Below are positions 37,401-48,218 of a stretch of DNA of 64,000 bases, one piece after another. Location: positions 96,058 through 160,057 of the forward strand of contig CAJNYU010001824.1 in assembly GCA_905331475.1 (NCBI GenBank), given 5' to 3'. The stretch is from Rotaria socialis (lineage: Eukaryota > Rotifera > Eurotatoria > Philodinida > Philodinidae). The notes below the pieces were generated by a model. It was given only the letters and a program-made list of their open reading frames with translations, did not search any database and was not told the origin of the DNA. The position numbers and the translations under genes were made by a program. Each line of letters opens with the position of its first letter. Position 1 is the stretch's first letter.

Positions 37401-38079
37401 ATAACGATATGGATCTCGTTTTTTAATGGAACGCCATGCCAAAAATAAAATGACTGATGTTGCAAGGTCAACAGCTGAATCAATAACAGAAGAAACAACT
37501 GAAAGTGATTTTGAAATAACAGAAGCAACAATTTTTATTATAAATAAAATCTAAAAAAATGAATTATTTACATCTTATTGATTATAATATAATATTCATT
37601 ATACGCACAATATTTACGCCAAGTGAAAGTTTAGTTAAAATCTTTGATTTTCTTTTTAAGTTATCACGCTGCTTTTTGTATGTATCCTTTTCTGTTCCAT
37701 GGCTATGCAAACGTTGATAAATATCAATAAGTTCATCTTGATCTTTATAAAATTGTTTAACACGTCGTGGTAACTTTGAATCTTCATCACGCTCGCCTCG
37801 GCGTTTATCAAGTAGACGTTTTAAAGAATAGTACGAGTCATTATCGGATGAACTCACAGGTTTATTTTCAATATTGACCTCGTCAATATCTAATGAAACA
37901 TCATTTTTATCAATCGTGATACTTGATATATTGTTTAAATTCACATTTGGACTCGTTTTTGGATCATTACTTGTCTGCGCCGTCGGTTCAGATGATAATA
38001 CAATTTGTCCATTTGGCGAATGTTCATCAGGAACATTTGCCTCTGAATCATGATTATACGATAAATTTGTATGTTGCAT
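34486..38079 (-). CDS. Cation diffusion facilitator, Mn/Fe-type (SLC30/MTP family)
   Basis: Seven exons sum to 1353 nt (450 residues): 38079-37618, 37550-37394, 35433-35116, 35058-34948, 34897-34839, 34792-34610 and 34548-34486. Residues 1-150 are a polar cytosolic N-terminus. The transmembrane core has both metal-site motifs of the Mn-CDF subgroup: D178-x3-D182 in VIDSAVDLA and D295-x3-D299 in TDHRNDVASN. It also has the family signature KRDPYRYPEGRERLEPI, which spans the large-intron junction. The C-terminal ferredoxin-like domain (SGTLYLVEVHIVLP, EVERAFVHVDYAHNP) is complete. Such proteins export Mn2+ (or Fe2+/Zn2+) from the cytosol into organelles or out of the cell by proton antiport. 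Intron 2 is 1960 bp and holds a MITE. AATAAA overlaps the stop codon. Confidence 0.92.
36437..36927. mobile_element. hAT-like MITE, 491 bp, inside a CDF intron
   Basis: The ends are TAGAGGTGTCAGTCGTACGG and, reverse-complemented from the right, TAGAGGTGCCAGCCGAAAGG. They begin with the YARNG pattern typical of hAT terminal repeats. The flanks share AGTTCTG (AGTTCTGG-T on the left, AGTTCTGA on the right), close to an 8 bp duplication with a one-base slip. The interior is unusually GC-rich, with many GAGCCGCC/GCCGCCGC words, unlike the AT-rich surroundings. No transposase is encoded. Confidence 0.65.
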
Positions 38080-40135
38080 CTTGTTTTTTCTATTTAGTCA
38101 TCAAATGCGAATATAATTCACACGTAGACAAGATCAATAAAAACGCATCAAACGTGAACACGTTCTAAAATATAAAAACCGCGTATTGTAATGTGCCATA
38201 AGATTCCTATGAATAATTATTCTTTTTTTTATTGAAAATGATTATTGTTGAGAAAACTCTGCATTTATCATATTAGAAATTTGCGAAAAAACGATTGATA
38301 TCTATAACAAAGAATATTCTAATTAGTAAGCAGAGAAACGCACAATTTTGTTTTTAAAAATCGACCTGAAAACAAAGTATACTGCGTTTACATTTATAGG
38401 GATATTATTATTTTTCCAGGGCCAGTAATCGCGGTCATTTCTACTCATCGTGATAATCGACCTGGCATATGTCGGTTACTCGTAAACTATGTTTAACAAG
38501 AACGAAAGAAGAGCAACGCATGCTCAAGTACACTAAAGGATCAATCAAGATTTTTCGAAAAAATTTAGGAGGAAAATTTCCGCATCTTTCCTACCGGTTC
38601 CAACACTGATATATTATAGCATTTTTTGTTGTGAGCCGTGTATTAAAACTGTACAACACTTATTTTGTTTTGTCATACATCTGTAAAGTAGAGGTCGAGT
38701 ACGATTTACAGGAAAAATGCTGCAATGTAAAAATAAATAATCGTACGGAAACAAAATGATATGTTAAACTTTAAAATGATATTGCTTTTATATTCCAGGG
38801 TTTTGCGTAGTAAATGTAACGATAAATGCGGAGAGCGTCTAAATTCCACGTGGGAGTGTAAAAGCTCCCGTTCGAGTGCGGTCTGTGCATAGCATTTGGC
38901 CTTATGGTGCCATTTCTTCTCATCACATATATTGCCTTTATCTTTCTGTCCTTGATATTTGTCTTTATCTCTCATTCTCGTTCGTTCTCTCAAATGGTTG
39001 AGTATTTAAGCGTGTGCTTGATATGTAATCGATGCGATTTTATGATTTGAAGAGTGAAATAAAGTGTAATACCATCAGCACAGATATCTCTTCTATCAGA
39101 AATCGTTACAGTAAACTAGAGGCATATGCATGGATGGCGCTCTATTTCTACTATGTAACCATATAACGAAATAAAATCAGTGTTGTATAGTTTTATTACA
39201 CGATAGAAAGCAGCAAGGTAGTACGTGACTTTTGAGACATATTGCATTTCTTTCTGCATGTTATAAAACAGGTCGAATATTACAACAGTCACAGCGAATA
39301 TCGAACGCTGAAACCATCGAGAAAAGATAAGCGTACAATAAATTAAACTGCTCAGATACAGATATGTTTATCCTGTTATTGATCGATAGTTACCGTTGTT
39401 CTTATTCTTACAATCGGATTGGACAATAGACATTTACCAAAAATACAGTACATCCATCTTTTGACACCAATAAAACACGATTCAACAATAAATTGTTCTT
39501 ATGCCGCCTGCATCATCTTCTAATTTATCGATGTTTTTTTTTTATGTGATGAACATTTTTGTTTCAAACATTTCTCAATCTTCTATAATCCACTGGAATA
39601 TTTTTCTTAGACTCCTTCAGCGACGATTTAGTTTTTATTCTGAATTAAACATTGATTCACAGTGTTTATGTAACTTTTTCGTTTTAAATATTAATCCAGG
39701 ATTTTTTTAAGCTTGCATTGCTGCCATAAAATCTTTCATCTTGTAAGAAATGTATCGATAAACGAAACAAACGAAGTCAATAATTCATCTATTGAATAAA
39801 CGGATTATAATCGAATGTGAATTTGCAAAAAATATAACGTATGCCATAAAAATAATAGTAGAGCGTGAAGGAATTGAGAATCGACACGCACGCCCCTAAC
39901 AATTTATTTTCGGTACTAACATTTGTTCTCAAATGCCTCAGCATGTGTGTAAATATTTTATTAGCTGACTATACTGAATTTCGGTCATTGAAGTTTCAAT
40001 TTTGTGACCAGTTGTCTTGCAATGCATAGAACGAAAAAATTCAAACCAGGAAATGTTTTTGTTTAGCTCGACTATTTATTGATGCACTGCTTGAAAATAA
40101 AGTACTTTGTAAAGAAAGACAAAGCCCGATCTAGT
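38080..40135. other. 2 kb spacer
   Basis: It separates the start of the CDF gene from the 3' end of the peptide transporter. No gene or repeat is supportable; the minus-strand frame at 38706-38993 looks random. AATAAA for the transporter lies at about 40075-40080 (minus strand). Confidence 0.45.
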
Positions 40136-41986
40136 TTAGATTTCGGCTTCTTTCTTCTGTTCATTGCGAAAGCAGAGAAAGAACAGAGTAGCCATGATGA
40201 ATGTCACAACTGCTAGTGATACATACATCCACAGCAATTTTGGGTCAATGGCAAGTGGTAGAAATGCAAAACTCAAGGCACTACCGATTGCTGTTGTCAA
40301 GAGAAAGAATGACACGACAACGGACTTCATCGATGCCGGTGCTTTTGTGTACGCGTACTCAAGACCGGTTATGGCTGCAAAAACTTCGGAGACACCGATA
40401 AAAAAATATGATGGAATTTGCCAAGCGACAGTAATATTATTGAATTTTTGACATTCGTGGCAAGGCTTAGTTGTGTAGTCGTAGTTCGGACCTGTGGAGT
40501 AAATTAAATGTTGAACAAATGCAGTCCAAGCCATGGCGATGGAAACAAGAAAATAGCCACACGTCATACGGGAGATCGAGGTAAAACTAATTTTATATCT
40601 TCGAAGCGCAGGATAAATGAGTAGATCGAAAATCGGAATGAAAACAAGAGCAATAATTGAAAGAACATTTTGTAATACATCATTGGGAAGAGGACCTACG
40701 AAAGAAATGTATCTATTGTTAGTCGCATAGTGATCAGCTTTCTTGGATACATTCTAATAGAAATGAGGAGCTCACCAACATTCATTTGTGCTGCTTGAGA
40801 TATCATATTGTTCGTCGTTTGAAGACAACACGTCCAATAAACTGGAAAGAACGCAAATACACGACAAGCATCCCATGCTTGCTTTAGATCTTCAATAAAC
40901 TGATTGTCGTTTGATTCGCACGCAATTGCTTGGTCATCGTGAATTGTTTTCCATGAATTTGCTTTCGCATAATCCAAAAAATGATGCCTATCATTTTGTT
41001 TACCTAGTTTGTATCGCATATACGTGGCCCTTATTGTGATCTGGCACGCATGGATGAATAATGAACCGTTTGGAGGTTTTCGAATGAATCGACGGCGACC
41101 AATAACTAAAATGACGACACACGGGATGAATACCATCATAGGTAGTAAATAGGCGAGCCAGTACGAATAGTATTTTTCGATGTTAGTGGTAATGATGGAT
41201 GATAGTGCGCCTAAATAAATTGACCAATAGAACCAATTGAACATCGACTGCACTGTTCTAGAATACGATCAATGTATAATCTCGGGCATAGAAAAATAAA
41301 GATTTCATATACTTACACTTTTGGATCGATAATTTTCTTTTCACCGCTGATTACTGCAAAGAAACAACAAACTTGAATTTCTTTGAGTAATAAACGATGT
41401 TATTACCTTTGACGATTGGTTTTTTTCTAGTATATTGTTCAGCCATCAGTGGACTAACATTACTTTTTAAAGCACCAATTGCTAAACCCAGAATGATCAC
41501 CGCCACGATCAAACCGTGAAAGGCAAGGTTTGCGTGAATAGCGAATGGTGTACTGCTCAAGACGAGCAACAAAAGTCCTATTAAGTACACCACACATCCC
41601 AAGAAAATGGTCTTGTATTTGCCCCAGTATTGATCTGCTAAAATAGCACCAAGAGTTGGCGTCACAAAACACCAGAACCGAAAGGATGTTGTCAATAAGG
41701 TAGCAATACGTTGTCCACGACCGAGAGCACCTGGTTGTTTATCGTGTGGACCAGGTACCGGAAATTGAATATAATTTTGAAATACGCCAACAAGTCCTAA
41801 GTAAGCAAACCGTTCACAAAATTCACAAACAATAATCAGCCGAGCTGCTAGAGGTATATGATCAGAAATGCGGTGCAATGTTGTTAATTCTTCGGCCGTT
41901 GGTTCAGTTTCGTGAGTATCTTCGCTCTGCAAAATGGGTGTTGTCTCAGTAAATTGTCCGTCGTTTACTACGATCTGCTCCGTCAT
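40136..41986 (-). CDS. Proton-coupled peptide transporter (POT/PTR2 family)
   Basis: Four exons, 41986-41407, 41353-41317, 41257-40776 and 40695-40136, total 1659 nt (552 residues, the usual length). The E-x-x-E-R-F motif that handles protons is present (E55-F-C-E58-R59-F60-A-Y-L-G), preceded by the PTR2 lead-in SDHIPLAARLIIV and followed by GLVGVFQNYIQFP. Later signatures include LADQYWGKYKTIFLG, the Q-T-T-N-N-M-I-S-Q-A loop, PNDVLQNVLSI and QIPSYFFIGVSEVFA. About 12 transmembrane helices are evident. The protein imports di- and tripeptides with protons across the plasma or a vesicular membrane. The sequence words look more like fungal PTR2 than animal SLC15, an impression that needs a tree. 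It is intact and therefore probably functional. Confidence 0.92.
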
Positions 41987-42887
41987 ACTTATTTGATATT
42001 CTCTGTTGTTATTGCTGCGTTAGAGTCACGAGTATATTGATGTTATTAAAAAATGCTGACATAAATTCATTTTCGGCCAAGATAACAATAAGATTGTCCT
42101 TGTGTTATCATGACTGCATACTATTTGTCCTTATCATTGCTCGTTAAGGATGACTTATCCAAGAATGAAAGACTTATATTAGTAAATTATTTGATAGATG
42201 TTGCATTTTCTAGAGATGCGTTTTTAAAACATGAAAATGAAACATTTTACTCATTATGTTTTCTCTACCGTTTTACTTTAAAAAACATATGCAGTCATTA
42301 ATTTAGTTAAACTTCGAATTCCTTTATGATAAAATTCCATTCATTTTTTTATTTTCTTGAGCAGGGTGTGGGTGTGAGTGAGGATGATGTTGGTGTTCGT
42401 TATTCCGTGCGGGCATTCTTGTCATCAGCAATCACACCCCTATCCACACCGACACACCATAGATGTTCATCGCGGGTGAAAATGTACCGCTGCCGCGCCG
42501 CCATGCACATCTGTGACCCGAAGGCAGGGTTGAGTGACGTGGGCTTTTTCAAAAATAAAATAAATTGTTATTTTTACATTTTAGTTCATTCAACAAAATT
42601 AAATCGAGACGAAAACAATTATAAGTATATAATTTCTTTCGCTCTTTTTCTTTCACTATTTTTTTCTTTGATTTTAAAAATAAATAAATTGAAAAACACA
42701 AGCATTTATTTTATTCATTCTTTTTCATTGTCAATAAATAATAGAGCTAAAGGAAGAAAAAAAGAAACATGACGTAATTTTATATTTAGCTTTTTCTTTT
42801 CTTTCAAGCGAGAGAGAGAGAACGAAAATTCAATTTTTTTTCATTTATTCTGAAGTAGAAAAATAAACGAAAAGCAAATTCACAAGC
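41987..42887. other. Spacer with GC-rich G/T and A/C patch
   Basis: A patch at 42363-42540 is markedly richer in GC than its flanks. It starts with GGTGTGGGTGTGAGTG and contains the roughly complementary CACACCCCTATCCACACC at ~42433. The rest is AT-rich. No gene can be supported. Confidence 0.45.
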
Positions 42888-43740
42888 CTATATGATAGAA
42901 AATCGTTGAATACGATTATTCCTCCAATCGACGACATAGAGATTGCCATGTCTATCGAAAGACAAACCGAAGGGGAAGTCGAGCTGATTGACTCCTGCTC
43001 CTGGGCCCTTTCCACCCACAATTACAGTGCCTTGTTTTGCTCCTTGAGTCCAACGCATCGACGTAGAGTCCATGCGGACGATACAATTGTGTCAGAGCAT
43101 TCCCGAAGCCTTGGCCTCCAGCGACTACAATACCTTCTTTTGCACATTTAGCCCATTTCATTGCACGACGACTCTCGTTGTCTGATACGTAGACATTTTG
43201 TTGTCGATCGACAAAGAGATAACTCGGACAGTTGAATTGACTGAGTCCAGCACTTTGGCCCTTACCACCAGCTACGACAGTGCCATTCTTCTCTCCCAAT
43301 TGATATCGTTTTTCTTCATGTTTTAGTTCGTCAGAGACGTAGAGATATCTCTGATCGTCCATAGTCAATCCATAACAAGCGACGTTGTCGATAAGGATTT
43401 CTCCTTGTGTTGTACCACTACGACGAGACTATCGAATGACTCGTCGATTCCCGTACTCGCAAATAATGAGACTATCCGTCTCTTTGTCGATTAATACGTC
43501 AGTTGGAGAATTCAATTGATTCAACCCATTTCCTGCGCCTTTACCGCCAGCAACAACTTGTCCATTCGCCGTACCATCTTTCTTCCATTGGATGATACGA
43601 TAATTGTACATGTCAGCAACGACTATTGTTTGATTATCATCAATACAGAGGCCTAGTTAGCGGTTGAGCTGATTGGTGGCACTACCCAACCCGTTGCCTC
43701 CAGCAACAGTCACTCCGCTCTGTGCCTATTTGGCATTCGC
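42888..43740 (-). pseudogene. NHL-repeat protein pseudogene
   Basis: Read on the minus strand, the segment shows consecutive NHL beta-propeller units with the hallmarks VVAGGKGAGNGLNQLNSPTD, LYVSDELKHEEKRYQ, TVVAGGKGQSAGLSQFNCPS and LSFDRHGNLYVVDWRNNRIQ. NHL propellers bind proteins, RNA or sugars. The frame is broken. There are stops in the first unit (after NAK and after NQLNR), and a TAG at 43426-43428 where the repeats normally have Trp (RRVIR-stop-SRRSG). A short deletion near 43070-43080 removes the LYVAD..NHRV part of one blade and shifts the frame. No start codon or signal peptide is seen upstream. It is a relic of a family that is numerous in bdelloids. Confidence 0.83.
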
Positions 43741-43779
43741 AGGAATATTAACTAGAAGAAAACGTAAGAATAAAGGAGG

Positions 43780-43806
43780 TCTCTCTCTCTCTCTCTCTCT
43801 CTCTCT
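43780..43806. repeat. (TC)n microsatellite
   Basis: About 13 TC units directly beyond the 5' end of the NHL pseudogene. Confidence 0.9.
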
Positions 43807-43851
43807 TAAGTCGCAGTCGTGTTAGAAAAGATAATCCGATGGTATGAGGTA

Positions 43852-44045
43852 TGTTCAGATTTCCGAAAAAGGAAATTATGGAAATTTCCATTATCTTTAA
43901 AACGAAGTAAAGTAAAAGAAAAGTATCTTCGGTAAATTTGAAGGGCACGGAAATTATCGAATCTTTTGTAATAACAGAGATTTCGGAGATATCAGGTGCA
44001 AAATTTCTGAATTTTCCGTAATTTCCTTTTGTGGAAATCTGAACA
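43852..44045. mobile_element. 194 bp MITE-like inverted repeat
   Basis: The left end is TGTTCAGATTTCCGAAAAAG and the right end, reverse-complemented, is TGTTCAGATTTCCACAAAAG. The match continues with GGAAATTA-GGAAA. The middle is rich in GGAAATT/AATTTCC words. No coding capacity and no clear target duplication. Confidence 0.7.
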
Positions 44046-45387
44046 CTGCTGCTATATTAATATATACAACTGACTGACTATCATAATTGAGCAAAGTGAA
44101 GTAGAGCTAATTAAAAACTTGCCAAGTTCTTGGGTAGGAATTTTAGTTGTAGTTGTAGCTAAAATAATAAGGTTCATTGTTGTTTGGTGGCATAAAAAAT
44201 ATATTTGTAAAAAAACATTAGAGAGCTATATGCGTGACATAATGCGTGATATAGAACTTAAAAGCACCTATTGCATGAGCTTCATATTTACAGTCTTATT
44301 CTCAATTCTTTAGGAAATTCGACTCGTACGTCGCATCGCATTTTGTACTCAGGTGAAACTCGGATACCCTCTAGTTACTGATGTTTTTTTTTAAACAAAA
44401 TAGTTTAATTATACTTATCATCGCTAATATTGAGTTTTGTGATATGTGGCACTCCGTACGAGTAGGTCCTATCATGAAATAAAAACGCATCAAATCTAAC
44501 GATAGTAGCCGATAACAAACGAAACTTTTTGATAGTTCATTTAATTGGTATTTCCGAATATGATTAAAGTATACAATATCATCACCTCAAAATTGAAAAG
44601 CCTTTTTTTCTAAAATATTTCTTTCGCTTCCATGTGATGATTCAACTGGACGACTTCTCTTGAAAGTCTGATTTATCTATTTAATTAATTTCCTCAATTC
44701 GAAAAGTCAAGAGATTACATTCGATCTTTATCAGCCAAAAACAAATGTCTAAGATTGAGTTGAAATTTTCACAGTAACCAGGGTGCGCTAGTTTTGCTTC
44801 ACCATACCTGAAGAATAGCGCCATCTTCTCTGGTAGAGCCAATATATTGAATGCTGAAATACTTGACGAACCGAAAAGTAATATTCATCAGTATTTTTCA
44901 CTCTCTATACGAATATTTTTCTGATCCATGAATTATTCATTTTGAGCTCTGGATCTAACAAACGAAAAATAATGCAGTTAAAATTTTGTTCGTGAAAAGA
45001 GGAAATACGACTCAATGCACATATTGACATGGTGTTGCATGTACCAAATAATCGAAGAAACGAATAGAATGAAGTTTTCAAGTCAACACATTTCAAACAC
45101 GTTTGACAACGAAAACAACGTAGAGTAAGCAAAGAAAAAAGCATTGACAGGTAAATATATCGTATGTGAGACGACTATTAAAAGTTTCATTATCTCATGA
45201 AAATATCGACAGTAAATTCAGAAAATAACATAAGATTTAGCAGCACATTTGAGCCGAGTCTTTCTTGAACGAAATAGTAGGCGTCTTCGTTTGTAATATA
45301 TTTTACTATAAAACGTTGAATTGTGTTGCAACTGATAATCGAGACTTTTCTCTTAAAAAGCCTAATGATTACTATTTCTAAGAACTG
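44046..45387. other. 1.3 kb AT-rich spacer
   Basis: No supportable gene, RNA or repeat. The small minus-strand frame at 44905-45144 is Cys-containing but has no spacing that fits a known domain. Confidence 0.45.
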
Positions 45388-46623
45388 ATGGCGATTACAA
45401 ACATATCTCTACTGACCTTGCCTGTCGAATTAATTCATCTTATTTTCGATTTCTGCGATACACGAAGCATTGTACTTTCATTTCGTTATGCGTGTAAACA
45501 ATGCTATACGTTGGTCGAAAGCTATGACCGATTTAGTCTCAATTTTGACTCAAACTCCACGACCGACTATGCGACGATCTGTCGTACCATTCAACCGTCA
45601 AACATTGTTTCAATCAATATCTCTAATCGCTATGCTGACAGAAACGAAAGTCCTACTTTATTGCCATTGTTCGCCCGTGGCCAATGGACTCGACTACGTT
45701 CACTAACTTATCACAACGATAATATTGACAATTTAGAATATATTTTACAGTGCATTAAGTCGAACTGTTTGGTTTCTCTTTCAATTCATTCAACTACATA
45801 TCAATGCGGAAAAATAGCAGCTCTGATTTCATCCGTTCTAGAACGATTTAATCTTGGAAAACTTTACTTGAATAGTACGGTTGATATATTCAGATACCTA
45901 CAGTGGCCAACATCATGTACGCTAAATCATCTAGAAATCCATACTTGCTACTATAGTGACTATGTTCTAATTCTGAACCAGCTGTGTTATTTGAAAACAT
46001 TCGTAATGAAAAACTGTGTGATGAATGTTAGCGATGGTGATGCATATTCACCATCGAATGCCAAGCTCGACGTCGGATTAATCTCACTTACTATTTGTGA
46101 ATGTACCCTTCCCAGAGATTCCATTGAATTGCTATTATGTGAAACACCGTTACTTCGACATTTCAAATTAGTTTGTCATAGAACAACTTTCGATTCTATA
46201 TTTGATGGTCTTGATTGGGAGCTATTCATTCGAAATAACTTACCCGCGCTGGAAAAATTCGAATTTTTCTTCTCTTATCGCTGCAAACGACCGGATCCTT
46301 TTCATGGTCTCAGTTCAGGGATTGCTTCGTTTCAATCACGATTTTGGCTGGAAGAAAAACATTGGTTCGTGGTTGCTGCTAATCCTATAAAATTGCCTGA
46401 ATTCTGGCTTTATACAAGGCCCTTGAGCAACATTGACTATGCAACATCACAAGCCAGATATGAACTAGCATCGATAAATGATGGCTATCGTCTAATTGCA
46501 CGACCGATCGATGCAATTTCTCACACCGATCTCAACGTGGTATGTAGACAGAATCATTTGGATTCAGTAACAGACTTCGCCTTATTTTCCACCACAAAGT
46601 GTGGATGTACCATAGATTTCTAA
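45388..46623 (+). CDS. F-box protein (possible first exon of an F-box/LRR gene)
   Basis: An uninterrupted frame of 411 residues. Residues ~8-45 form an F-box (LLTLPVELIHLIFDFCDTRS). Residues ~80-290 carry irregular leucine-rich patterning (WTRLRSLTYHNDNIDNLEYI, LNHLEIHTCYY, LISLTICECTLP), typical of the large bdelloid F-box family. The last ~110 residues (FWLEEKHWFVVAANPIKLPE) form the family's conserved tail region. Such proteins are expected to act as substrate adaptors of SCF ubiquitin ligases. A good donor (GTG|GTATGT at 46540) lies exactly after codon 384 and could splice in phase 0 to the LRR exons starting at 46691. In that case the last 27 codons would be intronic. Confidence 0.75.
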   Translation: MAITNISLLTLPVELIHLIFDFCDTRSIVLSFRYACKQCYTLVESYDRFSLNFDSNSTTDYATICRTIQPSNIVSINISNRYADRNESPTLLPLFARGQWTRLRSLTYHNDNIDNLEYILQCIKSNCLVSLSIHSTTYQCGKIAALISSVLERFNLGKLYLNSTVDIFRYLQWPTSCTLNHLEIHTCYYSDYVLILNQLCYLKTFVMKNCVMNVSDGDAYSPSNAKLDVGLISLTICECTLPRDSIELLLCETPLLRHFKLVCHRTTFDSIFDGLDWELFIRNNLPALEKFEFFFSYRCKRPDPFHGLSSGIASFQSRFWLEEKHWFVVAANPIKLPEFWLYTRPLSNIDYATSQARYELASINDGYRLIARPIDAISHTDLNVVCRQNHLDSVTDFALFSTTKCGCTIDF

Positions 46624-46690
46624 AATATCACTAACAATCATCATTTTAATTAAGCAAGAAACTTTTTCTCAACCAATATTCACCGTACAG

Positions 46691-47880
46691 ACACTTACAA
46701 CACTCGAACTCGGATACAGTCGGATTGGACCAAGTGGAGCGAAATATTTAGTTGATGCTTTGCGAAACAACCAGGTGACTATACTTTCTATTAGTTTTCT
46801 TCTCTATCGTATCGAGATTTACATGATAAAAATAGACACTGACTACACTTTATCTCATGTACAATGACCTCGAATCCGAAGGAGTCAAATATATAACTGA
46901 TCTCTTGCGAAATAATACGGTGACTATCGGCGTTCATTCAACTCTTGCTCATTCACTTATTTTCTACTAAATATATACAGACATTGGCTACATTGGGTCT
47001 TGCAGATAATAGAATCAAAAATCTAGGAGCAAAATATTTAGCAGATGCTTTGAAAGACAATAAAGTAGCTATTATTAGGGTTTATTTTATCTCGTGCGTA
47101 TCTTCTCGTACGAATATAGACACTTATGACACTGGACGTCAAGCGAAATGGTATAGAAGTCGAAGGAGTGGAATATTTAGCCAATGCTCTAAAATATAAC
47201 ACGGTTTGCTTTGTTGTTGGTTTCATCTCTCTCTCAAATTCTTTTATCTGAATAGACACTCACCACATTAGATCTCAGATCTAATGGGATTGATAAACGT
47301 GGGGCTAAATATATAGCGGATGCATTATTAAAAAACATGGTAATTTTCAATTGCTTAGGACACATCTTTCTTATGTTTATTTGTAGACACTTCAGACGTT
47401 GTATCTTGCGTTCAATCAAATCGGAGACTTGGGTTCGCAGTATATGGCAAATGCTTTACAACACAATAACGTGACTTTCATCATTTGTTATAATAGTTCT
47501 AATTCTTAGATTGATTGTATTAAATTCACACAGGCACTTATCAAGCTAGATCTCGGACAGAATACAATAGACGAAGCGGGTGCTCAATTTCTAGCTGTGG
47601 CATTAAAAATGAACACGGTGATACATGTCGTTTTGTTCATTGATATTATCTTTATCGTTCCTATTTTATTTAATCAGACACTCACTTCATTGTCGCTTAG
47701 ATCAAATCTATTCGGACAGAATGGCCGACAATGTTTAGTTAATGCTCTAGAACAAAATACCGTATTCATCAATGTTTTTCTTCTTTCTCTCCTGTTCATC
47801 TTCTCCTCTTTTCCCAGACACTCACTATATACGATCTTGGAGACGATCTAACTGAAACAGAAACTTCAAATCTTTCTTAA
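46691..47880 (+). CDS. Leucine-rich-repeat (RNI type) exon array, one repeat per exon
   Basis: Nine exons: 46691-46774, 46836-46919, 46981-47064, 47120-47203, 47256-47339, 47387-47470, 47534-47617, 47678-47761 and 47818-47880. The first eight are exactly 84 nt and in phase 0. Each codes one 28-residue ribonuclease-inhibitor-type repeat, for example TLATLGLADNRIKNLGAKYL. The ninth is a short cap ending in TAA. Each acceptor is followed by ACACT or a close variant, matching TL at the repeat start. Such repeats make curved protein-binding surfaces, as in NLR and F-box/LRR proteins. No start codon occurs in frame between 46624 and 46691, so the 5' exon is missing, or it is the upstream F-box frame via the donor at 46540 (628 residues in total). 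Confidence 0.82.
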
Positions 47881-48218
47881 ATTACAAAGAAGACATCATT
47901 ATAAATGTTTCTTTTACTTTTTTTTGTAATCGTTTCGTATGAGAAATTAAAGCTATACCGTAAATCAGTCTCGATTTTGTTTTCTATCTGTTTCATACAA
48001 CCTAACATCTAAAAAAAACGATGCGATGATATTTATAAATATATTTGATTGCTACTGACATCTGTCTCGTTCTTATTCCTGATTGGTTAATAGTATCTAC
48101 GTGTGTGTGCTTAAGTAAATAAACCCATCTTTTGATTGCTGATGATTTGATTGATTGATTCGCTTAACTTTTTTTCTGGTCGATTTCTTTTACATACAAT
48201 TGTCGTTGTTCACAAAAA

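Noticed and set aside
44119..44313. Hydrophobic 64-codon frame (VGILVVVVAKIIRFIVVWW)
   Set aside because: A single membrane-like stretch in AT-rich DNA with no homologue recognised and no gene context; chance composition is likely.
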